Below, piece by piece: positions 7,160 to 15,305 of a DNA stretch of 28,646 bases; position 1 is the first letter of the stretch; every line of letters begins with the position of its first letter. The DNA is from Chthoniobacterales bacterium (lineage in GTDB: Bacteria; Verrucomicrobiota; Verrucomicrobiia; Chthoniobacterales; JACTMZ01): NCBI GenBank assembly GCA_017853515.1, contig JAFMJK010000004.1, positions 1-28,646 of the forward strand. Direction: 5' to 3'. The position numbers and the translations under genes were made by a program. The notes below the pieces were generated by a model. That model was given only the letters and a program-made list of their open reading frames with translations, was not told the origin of the DNA and ran no database searches.

Positions 7160-9621
7160 AATTGTTTCCCGTCATCGTCCTGCTCTTGTGCGCCGCGCGC
7201 GCTGCGGCCCAGACCGAGCCAGAAGTGCGCCGCGCGGAACCGGTCGGAGCCGTTCCGGTGGCAGTTCCCGTCGCCGCTCCCGCCCAACCCGTGGCACCGG
7301 TCGCCGTGCCTGTTCTCCCCGCCGTTCCGCCCGTCCCGCCAGCTCCCGCTGTCGCCGCGCCCGAAGCGGTTCCCGCGGGTGAAATCCGCACGCTGCCGTC
7401 GGGTGTCGTGGCCGATCCGCTCATGACCTTGTTCGAAGAGGGCAACGGTTTCTACGCGCAGAAGATGTATGACCTCGCGGTGCCGAAGTATGAACAATTC
7501 CTGGCGCAACGCGCCGCGGGGGCCGAGCGGCAGGCCGCGCTTTTCCGCCAAGGCGAAAGTCTCCGCTCATTGAAGCGCAACACCGAGGCTCTGGCCGCTT
7601 TCCAGAGTCTGGTCGCCGAATACCGCACGGGAGAATTCCTCGGGCCCGGCGCCTACCGCCTCGGCGAGATGCAATACGCCGCGCAAAACTACGACGCGGC
7701 CGCCGAAGCTTTCCGCACCGCGGCGCACCACGTGCGCGACGCGAAACTGCGGGTGGTGGCCAAGTTCTACGAGGGACGGGCGCTCGACGGAGCCAACCGG
7801 AAGCTCGAGGCCCTCTCGGCCTACCGGGAGGTAGCCGCGGAGAAATCCGACAACCCGTATCGCGAGCGCGCCCTTTTCGAACTGGCCGACGCCGATGCGC
7901 GCGCCGGTTTGACCGATGGTGCTTTCCGGCAATTCGCCAAGCTTGCCGAGACGGCCAAAAATCCCGCGGTCCGCGCGGGTGCTGCGGTCAAAGCCGGGTT
8001 GCTGGCCATCGACGCCAAAGATTACACCGCGGCCCGCCCGTTGCTCGAATCCGCCGCCGCCACGAAGGAACTTTCCGCGTGGCGCGTCGCCGCGGGCATC
8101 GGATTGCTGCGGCTCGACTACGAGGAGGACAACTACGAGGCGGTGGCCGCGCGCGCCGACGAATTGATCAACGAGGCGAGCGGCGGTTCGCGCGCCGACA
8201 TTCTCCTCCTCGCCGCCAACGCGCGCCGGCAGCTCGGCGAACATGCCAAGGCGCTTTCGCTCTACGACCGTCTCGTCGCGGCCTATCCGGATTCGGCCGC
8301 GGCCAAGGAAGCCGGCTTTCACCGCCTGGTCAGCCTGGTCGCGCAGGATGATCCGCGCTCCGAGGCGCAAATCGACGGCTTTTTGGCCAACGCGGGAAAC
8401 CCGGCGGATCGTGCGCGGGCTTCGCTGCTCAAAGCCGAGATGCTTTTCGAGCGCAAGGACTACGAGAATGCGGAGAAACTTTATGTCACCGGAACGCGCG
8501 ATCCCGACATGGACAAATACCGGGCCGATGCGCTTTACAAGCTGGCCTGGTGCCGCCTGCAGCAAAAAAAATACGACTCGGCGATCGCCACGCTCACGGA
8601 GTTCGTCGGACAGTATCCGCGCGCCCCGCAGGTATCCGCCGCCTTCATGCAGCGGGCCCTGGCGCAGTTGCAGACGGGCCAGCTCGAGGAGGCCCTCAAC
8701 GACTTCGGCGCCATCGTCGAGAAACAGAAAGACGCGCCCGAACGGGAAAGCGCCATGCTGCAGCGCGCGCTTGTCTTGGGGAAACTGAACCGTTCCTCCG
8801 AGATGTCCGAGGCCTTCGCGCGCCTGCTCGCCGAATACCCCGAAACCAAAGCGGCCGGTCAGGCCAGCTTCTGGATGGGTTACGCGGCCTTCGATGCGAA
8901 ACAATACCGCGAGGCCGTGCCGGCGCTGGAAGCCGCGCGGAAGCTGGAGTCCGCCAAATACGGCGAGCGTGCTTCCGTCCGTTTGCTCCTGGCCCATTAT
9001 TACCTCGAGGATCGCGCCGCGGCGGCGAAAGAAGCGCGCGCGCTCGGTGTGGAGAAAAGCCCGGCCGAAGTGCGCAAGTGGCTCGGGTTGTCCGCGTTGA
9101 CAGCCGGGGATTTCGCCGAGGCCCGCGAGTTTCTCGAACCGCTCGGGTCGGCCGAGGATGCGGACAACGACATGCGCTTCTCTCTGGCCAGAGCGCAGGC
9201 GGGGGCGAAAGACGCCGCGGCGGCGCGCGCCACGTTGGAAAAACTCCTGTCGCGCTTGCACGAACCGAAAGAAAAAGCCAAAGCGCATCTCATGCTGGCC
9301 GGCGCCCTGATCGACGCGGGCGACGGCGAAGGCGCGAAGGCGCAGGCGGAAGAGGCGCTGCGCCTGCAACCCGAGGGACGCGTCAATGCCGAGGCCCGCC
9401 TGGTCAACGGTCGCGCGCTTTTCGCGCAAAACCGCTATGACGATGCGGCCCGCGCTTTCATGGCCATCGCGCTGCTTTACGACGAAAAGGATCTCACGCC
9501 CCAGGCCCTGGTGCTCGCCGAAGAATCTTACCGGCGCGCGCAGAATATCCCCGATGCCGAAAGGGCGCGCGAGGAACTGCAGCGCCGCTATCCGGACTAC
9601 AAATCGCCCGCGCAATCCTGA
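7156..9621 (+). CDS. Large exported tetratricopeptide-repeat protein
   Basis: The 821-residue protein has an N-terminal signal peptide (about residues 1-19, ending A-A-A-Q), a Pro/Val/Ala-rich linker (about 34-75) and then a long array of helical repeats of TPR type to the C-terminus. Clear TPR-like units contain Y-D-x-A-I-A-T-L-T-E-F-V and A-L-N-D-F-G-A-I-V with spacing near 34-36 residues, similar to BamD/YbgF repeats. It would form a periplasmic scaffold or peptidoglycan/outer-membrane adaptor. It starts with GTG overlapping the exbD stop, so it probably acts with ExbD in an energised envelope system. The HAD gene follows after two bases. The specific partner is unknown. Confidence 0.8.
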   Translation: MKLFPVIVLLLCAARAAAQTEPEVRRAEPVGAVPVAVPVAAPAQPVAPVAVPVLPAVPPVPPAPAVAAPEAVPAGEIRTLPSGVVADPLMTLFEEGNGFYAQKMYDLAVPKYEQFLAQRAAGAERQAALFRQGESLRSLKRNTEALAAFQSLVAEYRTGEFLGPGAYRLGEMQYAAQNYDAAAEAFRTAAHHVRDAKLRVVAKFYEGRALDGANRKLEALSAYREVAAEKSDNPYRERALFELADADARAGLTDGAFRQFAKLAETAKNPAVRAGAAVKAGLLAIDAKDYTAARPLLESAAATKELSAWRVAAGIGLLRLDYEEDNYEAVAARADELINEASGGSRADILLLAANARRQLGEHAKALSLYDRLVAAYPDSAAAKEAGFHRLVSLVAQDDPRSEAQIDGFLANAGNPADRARASLLKAEMLFERKDYENAEKLYVTGTRDPDMDKYRADALYKLAWCRLQQKKYDSAIATLTEFVGQYPRAPQVSAAFMQRALAQLQTGQLEEALNDFGAIVEKQKDAPERESAMLQRALVLGKLNRSSEMSEAFARLLAEYPETKAAGQASFWMGYAAFDAKQYREAVPALEAARKLESAKYGERASVRLLLAHYYLEDRAAAAKEARALGVEKSPAEVRKWLGLSALTAGDFAEAREFLEPLGSAEDADNDMRFSLARAQAGAKDAAAARATLEKLLSRLHEPKEKAKAHLMLAGALIDAGDGEGAKAQAEEALRLQPEGRVNAEARLVNGRALFAQNRYDDAARAFMAIALLYDEKDLTPQALVLAEESYRRAQNIPDAERAREELQRRYPDYKSPAQS

Positions 9622-9623
9622 CC

Positions 9624-10196
9624 ATGCCGCTGACTTTGCCGGCGGGGGATTTCCGCGCTTTCATTTTCGACTGCGACGGCACTCTGGCCGACAACATGCA
9701 TCTCCACTACCGGGCTTGGAGCCGCGCCATGCAGGATTTCGGCGGCACTTATCCGGAGGAACTCTTTTACGAGTGGGGCGGTGTTCCGACCGGCGACATC
9801 GTGCGGCGGCTCAATGAAAAGTTCGCGTTGAATCTGGACGTCGGAGAAGTCGTCGAGCGCAAGGAACACTACTACCGCGAATCGATCCCGCAGGTGGAAC
9901 CGATGCACGAGGTCATCGCCCTCGCGCGCCAGTATCACGGAAAGATTCCGCTGGCCGTGGCCTCCGGCGGACACCGCGATCTGGTCGATCGCACCCTGCG
10001 TTCGCTGGGCATCGATCATTTGTTCGATGCCGTGGTCACTTCGGAGGACTACGCGCGCGGAAAACCCGCGCCCGATCCGTTCCTCAAAGCCGCCGAACTC
10101 TTGCGCGTCGAACCGGCGCATTGCCTCGTTTTTGAAGACACGGTGACCGGCGCCGAAGCGGCGCGCGCGGCGGGGATGCAGTGCGTTATTGTTTGA
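9624..10196 (+). CDS. HAD-superfamily phosphatase, YqaB / beta-phosphoglucomutase-like
   Basis: The 190-residue protein shows the HAD motifs in order: FDCDGTLADN (motif I, nucleophile in D-C-D), an alpha-helical cap, AVASGG (motif II), GKPAPDPF (motif III lysine) and VFEDTVTGAEAARAAGM (motif IV). It would act on a small sugar phosphate in the cytoplasm. Length and the ending shortly after A-A-G-M match E. coli YqaB (fructose-1-phosphatase, 188 residues), so it is not truncated despite stopping just before a repeat. The exact substrate cannot be told from sequence; a sugar-phosphate mutase is the alternative. It is probably the last gene of the exbD transcript. Confidence 0.85.
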   Translation: MPLTLPAGDFRAFIFDCDGTLADNMHLHYRAWSRAMQDFGGTYPEELFYEWGGVPTGDIVRRLNEKFALNLDVGEVVERKEHYYRESIPQVEPMHEVIALARQYHGKIPLAVASGGHRDLVDRTLRSLGIDHLFDAVVTSEDYARGKPAPDPFLKAAELLRVEPAHCLVFEDTVTGAEAARAAGMQCVIV

Positions 10197-10201
10197 TACG
10201 G

Positions 10202-10266
10202 GGTGGATCGCGATGTCCCGTCGCGATTTTTCAGGTAGGTATCGCGCCGGGACGGCGCGATCCACC
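10202..10266. repeat. Inverted pair of REP-like palindromes (BIME-like)
   Basis: Two 25-base arms (10203-10227 and 10241-10265) are inverted copies of each other at 22 of 25 positions, separated by 13 bases. Each arm is itself a small hairpin with ATCGCG-type stems. The right arm matches the unit at 61-87 except for one loop base. It sits exactly between the convergent HAD and argF genes and touches the argF stop codon. This is the classic position and architecture of a REP/BIME element, and it could serve as a bidirectional transcription end. Confidence 0.7.
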
Positions 10267-11162
10267 TACTTCTCGAGCAGCGCGAGAACGGCCTTCTGCG
10301 CATGCAGGCGGTTTTCCGCCTGGTCGAAGATCGTCCTGGCGTTGGCTTCGAAAACGTCGTCGGTGATTTCCTTGCCGCGGTAAGCGGGCAGGCAATGCAT
10401 GACGAGCGGCGACCCGCCCGCCTCGTCCACGGCGGCTTTGTTGATCTGGTATCCGCTGAACTGCGCCAGGCGGAAAGCGGCCTCGTCTTCCTTGCCCATG
10501 CTGATCCACACGTCGGTATAGAGGACGTCCGATCCGCGCGAGGCCGCGGCGACGTCCGTCGTCACGGTGATATTTTTTCCCGCGCGCGCCACGAGATCGG
10601 CGGGAGGCTGGAATTTCGCCGGCGCGGCGATGCGCAGATCGAAACCGAGTTTCGACGCCGCCCAGATCCACGAACGCGCCACGTTGCAGTCGCCGTCGCC
10701 GATGAAGGTGACGGTCAATCCGTCGAGCGATCCGCGTTTTTCCACGATGGTGAGAAGATCGCTCAAGATCTGGCAGGGATGCTCGAGGTCGGTCAGCGCG
10801 TTGATCGTGCGGATGCCGCTCAGCTCGGCGAACTCCTCGACATCGCCCTGCGCGTAGGTCCGGATGACCGCGCCCTGCGCCATGCGGCCGATAACGCGGG
10901 CCGTGTCGCGGATCGGTTCGCCGCGGCCGAGCTGGATATCGTTGGCGGCGAGAAAAATCGGCTGTCCGCCCAGTTCGCGGATCCCGACTTCGAAACTCAG
11001 CCGCGTGCGGGTGGACGATTTGGAAAACATGAGCACCCAGCACTCGTCCTTGAGCGGAGCGTCGGGATGGCGTCCGCGCGTCTTCTTCATCTCCGCGGCC
11101 TTGGCCAGGATGCGATCGATATCGCCGCGATCGAGCGTCTCGATGTCGAGCAGGTGTTTCAT
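10266..11162 (-). CDS. argF: Ornithine carbamoyltransferase
   Basis: The enzyme makes citrulline from ornithine and carbamoyl phosphate in arginine synthesis. The 298-residue protein has the carbamoyl-phosphate loop STRTR (50-54), HPCQ (128-131), DVWISMG (217-223, ornithine side) and HCLPA (256-260). The ATG at 11162 was chosen because it starts the conserved region and has a good GGAG ribosome site just upstream (in GCGGAGAA); the longer frame to 11297 only overlaps argD. The gene follows argD by 13 bases on the same strand, so the two form an operon. The stop codon abuts the REP-like repeat. Confidence 0.95.
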   Translation of the reverse strand: MKHLLDIETLDRGDIDRILAKAAEMKKTRGRHPDAPLKDECWVLMFSKSSTRTRLSFEVGIRELGGQPIFLAANDIQLGRGEPIRDTARVIGRMAQGAVIRTYAQGDVEEFAELSGIRTINALTDLEHPCQILSDLLTIVEKRGSLDGLTVTFIGDGDCNVARSWIWAASKLGFDLRIAAPAKFQPPADLVARAGKNITVTTDVAAASRGSDVLYTDVWISMGKEDEAAFRLAQFSGYQINKAAVDEAGGSPLVMHCLPAYRGKEITDDVFEANARTIFDQAENRLHAQKAVLALLEK

Positions 11163-11175
11163 TTCTCCGCGGATC

Positions 11176-12396
11176 TTAGGGCAAAGGCTTCGCTGCGGCC
11201 AGCACCTCGCGCAGGATGCGCAGCGCCTCGTCACACTCTGCCGCTGCGACGTTGAGGGGTGGGAGCAAACGAATGACCTGCTCGCCGGCGGGGACAACGA
11301 GGAGTCCGGCTTTGATCAGGCGAAGGGTGAGACGAAGGGCGGCTGTGCCCGTCTCTTCCTGCCCGGGTGCAAAATCGCCGATCTCCAACCCGATGAGCAG
11401 ACCCGCGCCCCGCGCCTCGCGCACGAGCGGAAGCGTCTTTGCGCCTTCGCGCAGTTGTTCGCCCCGCTCCCGCGCGTTGGCCAAAAGATTGTCGGCTTCG
11501 ATCGTGTCGAAGACCGCATTGGCCGCCGCACAGGCGAGGGGAGAACCGCCGTAGGTTGTGCCGTGCGTGCCCGGCCCGAGCAGGTCGGCATACGGTTCTC
11601 GAACCCAGAATGCGCCGAGGGGAAATCCACCGCCGATGCCTTTGGCCCAACTGACCGCATCGGGAACGACATCATCGGCGCCCGACGCATGCCATCCGCA
11701 CCAATCCCCCGTGCGACCGAGTCCGCATTGCACCTCGTCGAAAAACAACAGGAGGCCGTGCGCGTCGCAGAGTTTGCGCAGGGCTCGCAGAAAACCGGCG
11801 GTGAGCGGACGCACTCCGCCTTCGCCTTGGATCGGTTCGACGAGGATGGCCGCGGTGCTTCCGTTCACGGCATTGGCCACGCATTCGATGCGCGGGGGCA
11901 CATTGACGAATCCGTCGACCGGCGGGCCAAAGCCCAGTTTCACTTTGCTTTGTCCCGTCGCCGCGATGCCCCCGAGCGTGCGCCCGTGGAACGATCCGTC
12001 GAGCGTGATGATTCCGTGCCGTCCTCCCCCGTGTTTGCGCGCCAGTTTGTAAAGTCCCTCGTTGGCCTCGGCGCCGCTGTTGCAGAAAAAAACTTTGCCG
12101 CGTGCTCCGGCCATTTTTTCGAGACGCGCGGCGAGGAGGGCCTGCGGGCGGGTGAGGAAAAGATTCGACGTGTGGACCAGTTCGCCGGCCTGCTCCGCGA
12201 TCGCCTTTTGCAGCGCGGGATGGGCGTGGCCGATCGCGTTGACCGCGATGCCCGAGGTGAAATCGAGATATTCGCGTCCGTCTTCATCCCATACGCGCGC
12301 CCCTTTGCCGCGCGCCAGACAGAGCGGAAATCTCCCGTAGGTCGGCACGACATGGCGGGCGTAGAGTTCGGCCGTGGACGGCTGTTCGTTCGGCAT
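11176..12396 (-). CDS. argD: Acetylornithine aminotransferase
   Basis: The PLP enzyme transfers an amino group from glutamate to N-acetylglutamate semialdehyde in arginine synthesis; many members also serve the lysine pathway as DapC. The 406-residue protein is a class-III aminotransferase: FTSGIAVNAIGHAHP near 46-60, NSGAEANEG (106-114), SFHGRTLG (135-142), VEPIQGEGG (187-194), FDEVQCGLGRTG (219-230) and SWAKGIGGGFPLGA with the PLP lysine K252. The start at 12396 was chosen because the frame beyond it is antisense to its neighbour. It is the first gene of the argD-argF operon. GABA aminotransferase is less likely given argF directly downstream. Confidence 0.93.
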   Translation of the reverse strand: MPNEQPSTAELYARHVVPTYGRFPLCLARGKGARVWDEDGREYLDFTSGIAVNAIGHAHPALQKAIAEQAGELVHTSNLFLTRPQALLAARLEKMAGARGKVFFCNSGAEANEGLYKLARKHGGGRHGIITLDGSFHGRTLGGIAATGQSKVKLGFGPPVDGFVNVPPRIECVANAVNGSTAAILVEPIQGEGGVRPLTAGFLRALRKLCDAHGLLLFFDEVQCGLGRTGDWCGWHASGADDVVPDAVSWAKGIGGGFPLGAFWVREPYADLLGPGTHGTTYGGSPLACAAANAVFDTIEADNLLANARERGEQLREGAKTLPLVREARGAGLLIGLEIGDFAPGQEETGTAALRLTLRLIKAGLLVVPAGEQVIRLLPPLNVAAAECDEALRILREVLAAAKPLP

Positions 12397-12448
12397 GGCG
12401 GCCAAGAATGTTGGCGGCGCACGATCAAGGCAAGCCGCCCTTGAACCG

Positions 12449-13993
12449 CTACGGCGAGACGGACGGAAGCGGATCGTTCTCGCGCGTGAAGATGGTGAAA
12501 GCGTGCAGCTTGAGCGCGGGCGCGAAGCGGTTCTCCGCGGCGTAGCGGGCCACCGCACCGGACGGATCGTAGATGTCGGGCTTGCTCATCACGATGACGC
12601 GCGGGGGGAATTTGAAACGGATGTCGTCCCACTGCGGCGCCTGCATGGCCCAGGCGCGTCCGGGCACATCCTCGAGCGCGACGGGCGTGAGATAGATGAA
12701 GGCCGCGGCGGCGTCGGCCGCCCACCACACTTCCTTGTTGTCGCGCAGGGCCCCCGCGGCGATGGCCGCGGCCGTGCGGTAGTCATCCTTGGCGTGCGCT
12801 TCGCGCCAGCGCAGGTTGAGCGAGGAGGTGAGCCAAAGCAACGGAAGCAGGACGGCGGCCGCGCGGATGACAAGCGAGCTTTGGGTCAGCGCGGCGGGTA
12901 GCAGTGCGGCGATCGCGAGAATCGCCGACGGAAGCACGGGCATGAAGTGCCGGGGCAACGGACGATAGTCGGAAAAAAACATGCCGACCACGGCCACGGC
13001 GGCCGGCAGCGCGACGGCGAGCGCGAAGGCGACGAAGAGACGTCCGTGGGGCCGTCGGTTGCGCAGATGCTGCAACAAGAAGATGCCGAGGATTCCCGCC
13101 ACGGCGGCGAGCGGCAGCAGGGAAAAAAAGTGCGCGCGCAGCGAGGCGCCCGGTGCGGCGCGCAGTTCCAGGCGACCAGGACCGAACCCGGAGAAGCCGA
13201 GAAATTCGTAGATAACGTAGGGCAGCGAGACCAGTCCCGTGCCCGGACGGAAATATCCGCCGCCCGCGCTTTCGAAGGTGAAGAGATAAAACGCGCCGAG
13301 GGCGATGAGCGGGAATGCCAACGCCGCGAGATAAACGACAGCGGGGGATTTTTTTTGTCCGCTCGTTGCCGGGTTTTTCCAGAGCCAAAGCAAAACCAGA
13401 ACAAAGCCCGCGGCCCAAAGCACGCCGAGCAGGCTGGATCCGGCGAGCAAGATGGTGCCGAGGGCGAGGGGAAGCACTTCGGAAGTTTCCCACTGCTCGT
13501 CGCCCGGTTGCGGCACGGCCGCGCGCAGAAGCGCGGCGGTCGGCCAGCACGCCGCCGCGTATTGCATGATGTAAGGGCGCGCTTCGTCGAGATACATCCA
13601 GAGCGTCGGACAAATGAGCGACAGGCCGCACGCCGTCAGCGCGAGCCGCGGTCTCGCGCGCAGGAGCAGGAGAAAAGCGAGTTGTCCGAAAACAAAAAAG
13701 GGAATGTTCGCGGCGCGCATGACCCACTCGCCGCCGCCGAACATCTTGTGCCATGCGTAAAGATAGATGTTGTAGAGCGGCATCTGGATGGTGGAGCCGC
13801 CGACCGCGTTCGCGTATTTCCAGGCCTCGGCCGGGTTGGGAGCCATGGCCACGATCAAGGACGTGGCCTCATCGATCCAATAACTCTGGCTGCTGATGGC
13901 GAATCCCGCTACCGCAGCCGAGGCGGCGAGCATGGCGAGCAGCACCGCTCGGGAGATCGGATGGAAATTGTTCGCTTGATCGGATGGATTCAT
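12449..13993 (-). CDS. Polytopic GT-C fold glycosyltransferase-like membrane protein
   Basis: The 514-residue protein has about ten hydrophobic helices and a soluble C-terminal part (about 400-514). Two acidic motifs fit GT39/GT83-like (PMT/ArnT) enzymes: Asp-Glu at 41-42 in the first external loop (S-Y-W-I-D-E-A) and DEARPY at 136-141. Such enzymes transfer a sugar from a polyprenyl-phosphate carrier to a lipid or protein on the outer face of the inner membrane. Donor and acceptor cannot be told from sequence. It lies between the arginine operon and a DUF192 gene on the same strand, 52 bases upstream of argD, with no glycan gene cluster around it. Confidence 0.7.
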   Translation of the reverse strand: MNPSDQANNFHPISRAVLLAMLAASAAVAGFAISSQSYWIDEATSLIVAMAPNPAEAWKYANAVGGSTIQMPLYNIYLYAWHKMFGGGEWVMRAANIPFFVFGQLAFLLLLRARPRLALTACGLSLICPTLWMYLDEARPYIMQYAAACWPTAALLRAAVPQPGDEQWETSEVLPLALGTILLAGSSLLGVLWAAGFVLVLLWLWKNPATSGQKKSPAVVYLAALAFPLIALGAFYLFTFESAGGGYFRPGTGLVSLPYVIYEFLGFSGFGPGRLELRAAPGASLRAHFFSLLPLAAVAGILGIFLLQHLRNRRPHGRLFVAFALAVALPAAVAVVGMFFSDYRPLPRHFMPVLPSAILAIAALLPAALTQSSLVIRAAAVLLPLLWLTSSLNLRWREAHAKDDYRTAAAIAAGALRDNKEVWWAADAAAAFIYLTPVALEDVPGRAWAMQAPQWDDIRFKFPPRVIVMSKPDIYDPSGAVARYAAENRFAPALKLHAFTIFTRENDPLPSVSP

Positions 13994-14024
13994 GCGGGCG
14001 GGCAGCAGAAAAGAGAAAATGTTA

Positions 14025-14516
14025 TCAGTCCGAGTCCGAAGGCTTCGGTAGGCCGATCACCTTGTCGCCAGCCATGATGCCGTGCTTGGCGAACCAGCCC
14101 TGCGGGACCTCGAGAGCATACACCAGGTCCCCAAGGATGCTGGAGGCCGGATGTTCATTAAGTGGTTGCATATCATGTATTTCCCGAATAACTCCTGCCG
14201 CATTGAGGTAGGCGATGGAGAGAGGGATCAGGGTGTCCTTCATCCAAAAACCCATCGGCTGTGGGCGGGAGAAGACAAAGAGCATGCCTTCACCCTCGGC
14301 CAGCTCCTTACGGCCCATCAGGCCGATGGTTTTCTCGTCGGGATCGTCAGCCACCTCCGCCTCGATGCGGAGATCGCGGATGGTCAGGACAATTTTCGGC
14401 AGTTCCGGCTGGGGCGGGGTGAGCGCGGCGAGCGGACCGGCGAACGCGGTGAGAAGCGCCACCAAGAGCAAGATCCGGCGTGCGATGGGAACCGACGGCA
14501 GCTGGCGGGAATGCAT
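14025..14516 (-). CDS. Exported DUF192 protein
   Basis: The 163-residue protein has an N-terminal signal peptide (hydrophobic 14-31) followed by a DUF192 (PF02643) domain. Typical landmarks are E-K-T-I-G-L-M-G-R (61-69), G-M-L-F-V-F (77-82), FWMKDTLIPLSIAYL (90-104) and ALEVPQGWFAKHGI (134-147). The family is small, widespread and exported, with no settled function. It is divergent from the respiratory operon, with 134 bases between them. The start at 14516 gives a plausible signal sequence. It may be co-transcribed with the downstream glycosyltransferase gene, 31 bases further on. Confidence 0.85.
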   Translation of the reverse strand: MHSRQLPSVPIARRILLLVALLTAFAGPLAALTPPQPELPKIVLTIRDLRIEAEVADDPDEKTIGLMGRKELAEGEGMLFVFSRPQPMGFWMKDTLIPLSIAYLNAAGVIREIHDMQPLNEHPASSILGDLVYALEVPQGWFAKHGIMAGDKVIGLPKPSDSD

Positions 14517-14580
14517 GCGCCGGAGAAATTAGCGTGACGGCACGTCTTGCGACACATTTTTCATCAGAGAAAAATCAGTG

Positions 14581-14608
14581 TTGCCATTAGAAAGATTAAT
14601 AATACGCT
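14581..14608 (+). promoter_or_regulatory. Possible promoter of the act-cco-cox operon
   Basis: The divergent gap holds an A+T-rich stretch (about 14556-14605) in otherwise GC-rich DNA. TTGCCA (14581-14586) differs from the -35 consensus by one base. It is followed 16 bases later by TACGCT (14603-14608), which keeps the three most conserved -10 bases. TAATAC at 14600-14605 is a better -10 box but only 13 bases away. This is the only spacer before 14 kb of gap-free genes, so a promoter must lie in or near it. Confidence 0.35.
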
Positions 14609-14615
14609 CCCTTTC

Positions 14616-14636
14616 GCTCCGCGGTAATCGCGGAGC
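14616..14636 (+). promoter_or_regulatory. Perfect 8-base hairpin in the actA leader
   Basis: GCTCCGCG (14616-14623) and CGCGGAGC (14629-14636) form a perfect 8-base stem with a 5-base loop GTAAT, followed by TTTG. It ends 14 bases before the actA ATG. The 3' arm includes GGAG, the best ribosome-site-like sequence before actA, though it is 15 bases from the start. It could be an attenuator, an mRNA-stabilising leader or a translational control element. The T run is too short for a confident terminator. Confidence 0.45.
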
Positions 14637-14650
14637 TTTGCATTAATTGG

Positions 14651-15304
14651 ATGGCAAATTTTTTCCCACGTTGGGCCAATTGGATACCGCTGAAGCTTTT
14701 GCTCATCGTGATGGTGCTCGGTGCCGTCGTCACGGGGGGTATCTGGTATTACTTCACGCCCAAATACACCAATGTGGGTTACATGCCGGCCCAGCCGGCG
14801 CCGTTTTCGCACGCCATCCACGCGGAGCAGCTCGGCATGGATTGCCGTTATTGTCACAGCCACGTCGAAGTGGCCGGGCACTCCAATGTCCCGAGCACGC
14901 AGACCTGCATGTCCTGCCACTCGCAGATCAAAGCGCAGAGCCCGAAGCTCGCCGCGGTGCGCGCCAGCTGGGAAACCGGCACGCCGGTGCAATGGGTCCG
15001 CATCCACAAAGCGCCCGACTACGTCTATTTCAACCATGCGGTGCACGTGAACCGCGGCATCAGTTGCCACAGCTGCCACGGCCAGATCAACGAAATGCCT
15101 GTGGTTTACCAAGCGCAGCCGCTCAGCATGGCGTGGTGTCTCGAGTGCCATCGCGAGCCGGAAAAATTCCTGCGCCCGCCTTCCGAGATCTACAACCTCA
15201 ACTGGCGTCCCGCCTCCGCGCAGGAGCAGCTCGCCATGGGCGCGCAATACAAGAAAGAGTGGAACGTCAATCCGCCCGTCACCTGCGGAGGATGCCATCG
15301 CTAA
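14651..15304 (+). CDS. actA: Alternative complex III subunit ActA, pentaheme cytochrome c
   Basis: The 217-residue protein has one N-terminal membrane helix (about 14-33) and a periplasmic part with five CxxCH heme sites at Cys65, Cys86, Cys139, Cys163 and Cys212; the last is one residue from the end. This matches ActA of alternative complex III, the quinol:electron-acceptor oxidoreductase that replaces cytochrome bc1. ActA relays electrons from the iron-sulfur subunit towards ActE and the oxidases. It is the first gene of the cluster, with actB starting after one base. The ATG at 14651 was chosen; a 14647 start is in another frame and gives no sensible protein. Confidence 0.95.
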   Translation: MANFFPRWANWIPLKLLLIVMVLGAVVTGGIWYYFTPKYTNVGYMPAQPAPFSHAIHAEQLGMDCRYCHSHVEVAGHSNVPSTQTCMSCHSQIKAQSPKLAAVRASWETGTPVQWVRIHKAPDYVYFNHAVHVNRGISCHSCHGQINEMPVVYQAQPLSMAWCLECHREPEKFLRPPSEIYNLNWRPASAQEQLAMGAQYKKEWNVNPPVTCGGCHR

Positions 15305-15305
15305 A

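Noticed and set aside
9624..10196. HAD protein truncated by the REP-like repeat
   Set aside because: At 190 residues it has all four HAD motifs and ends at the same place as E. coli YqaB, so it looks complete.
10197..10265. CRISPR repeat or simple intrinsic terminator
   Set aside because: There are only two arms in inverted orientation with no spacers, and no T run typical of intrinsic terminators. The related copy at 61-87 points to a dispersed REP-like element.
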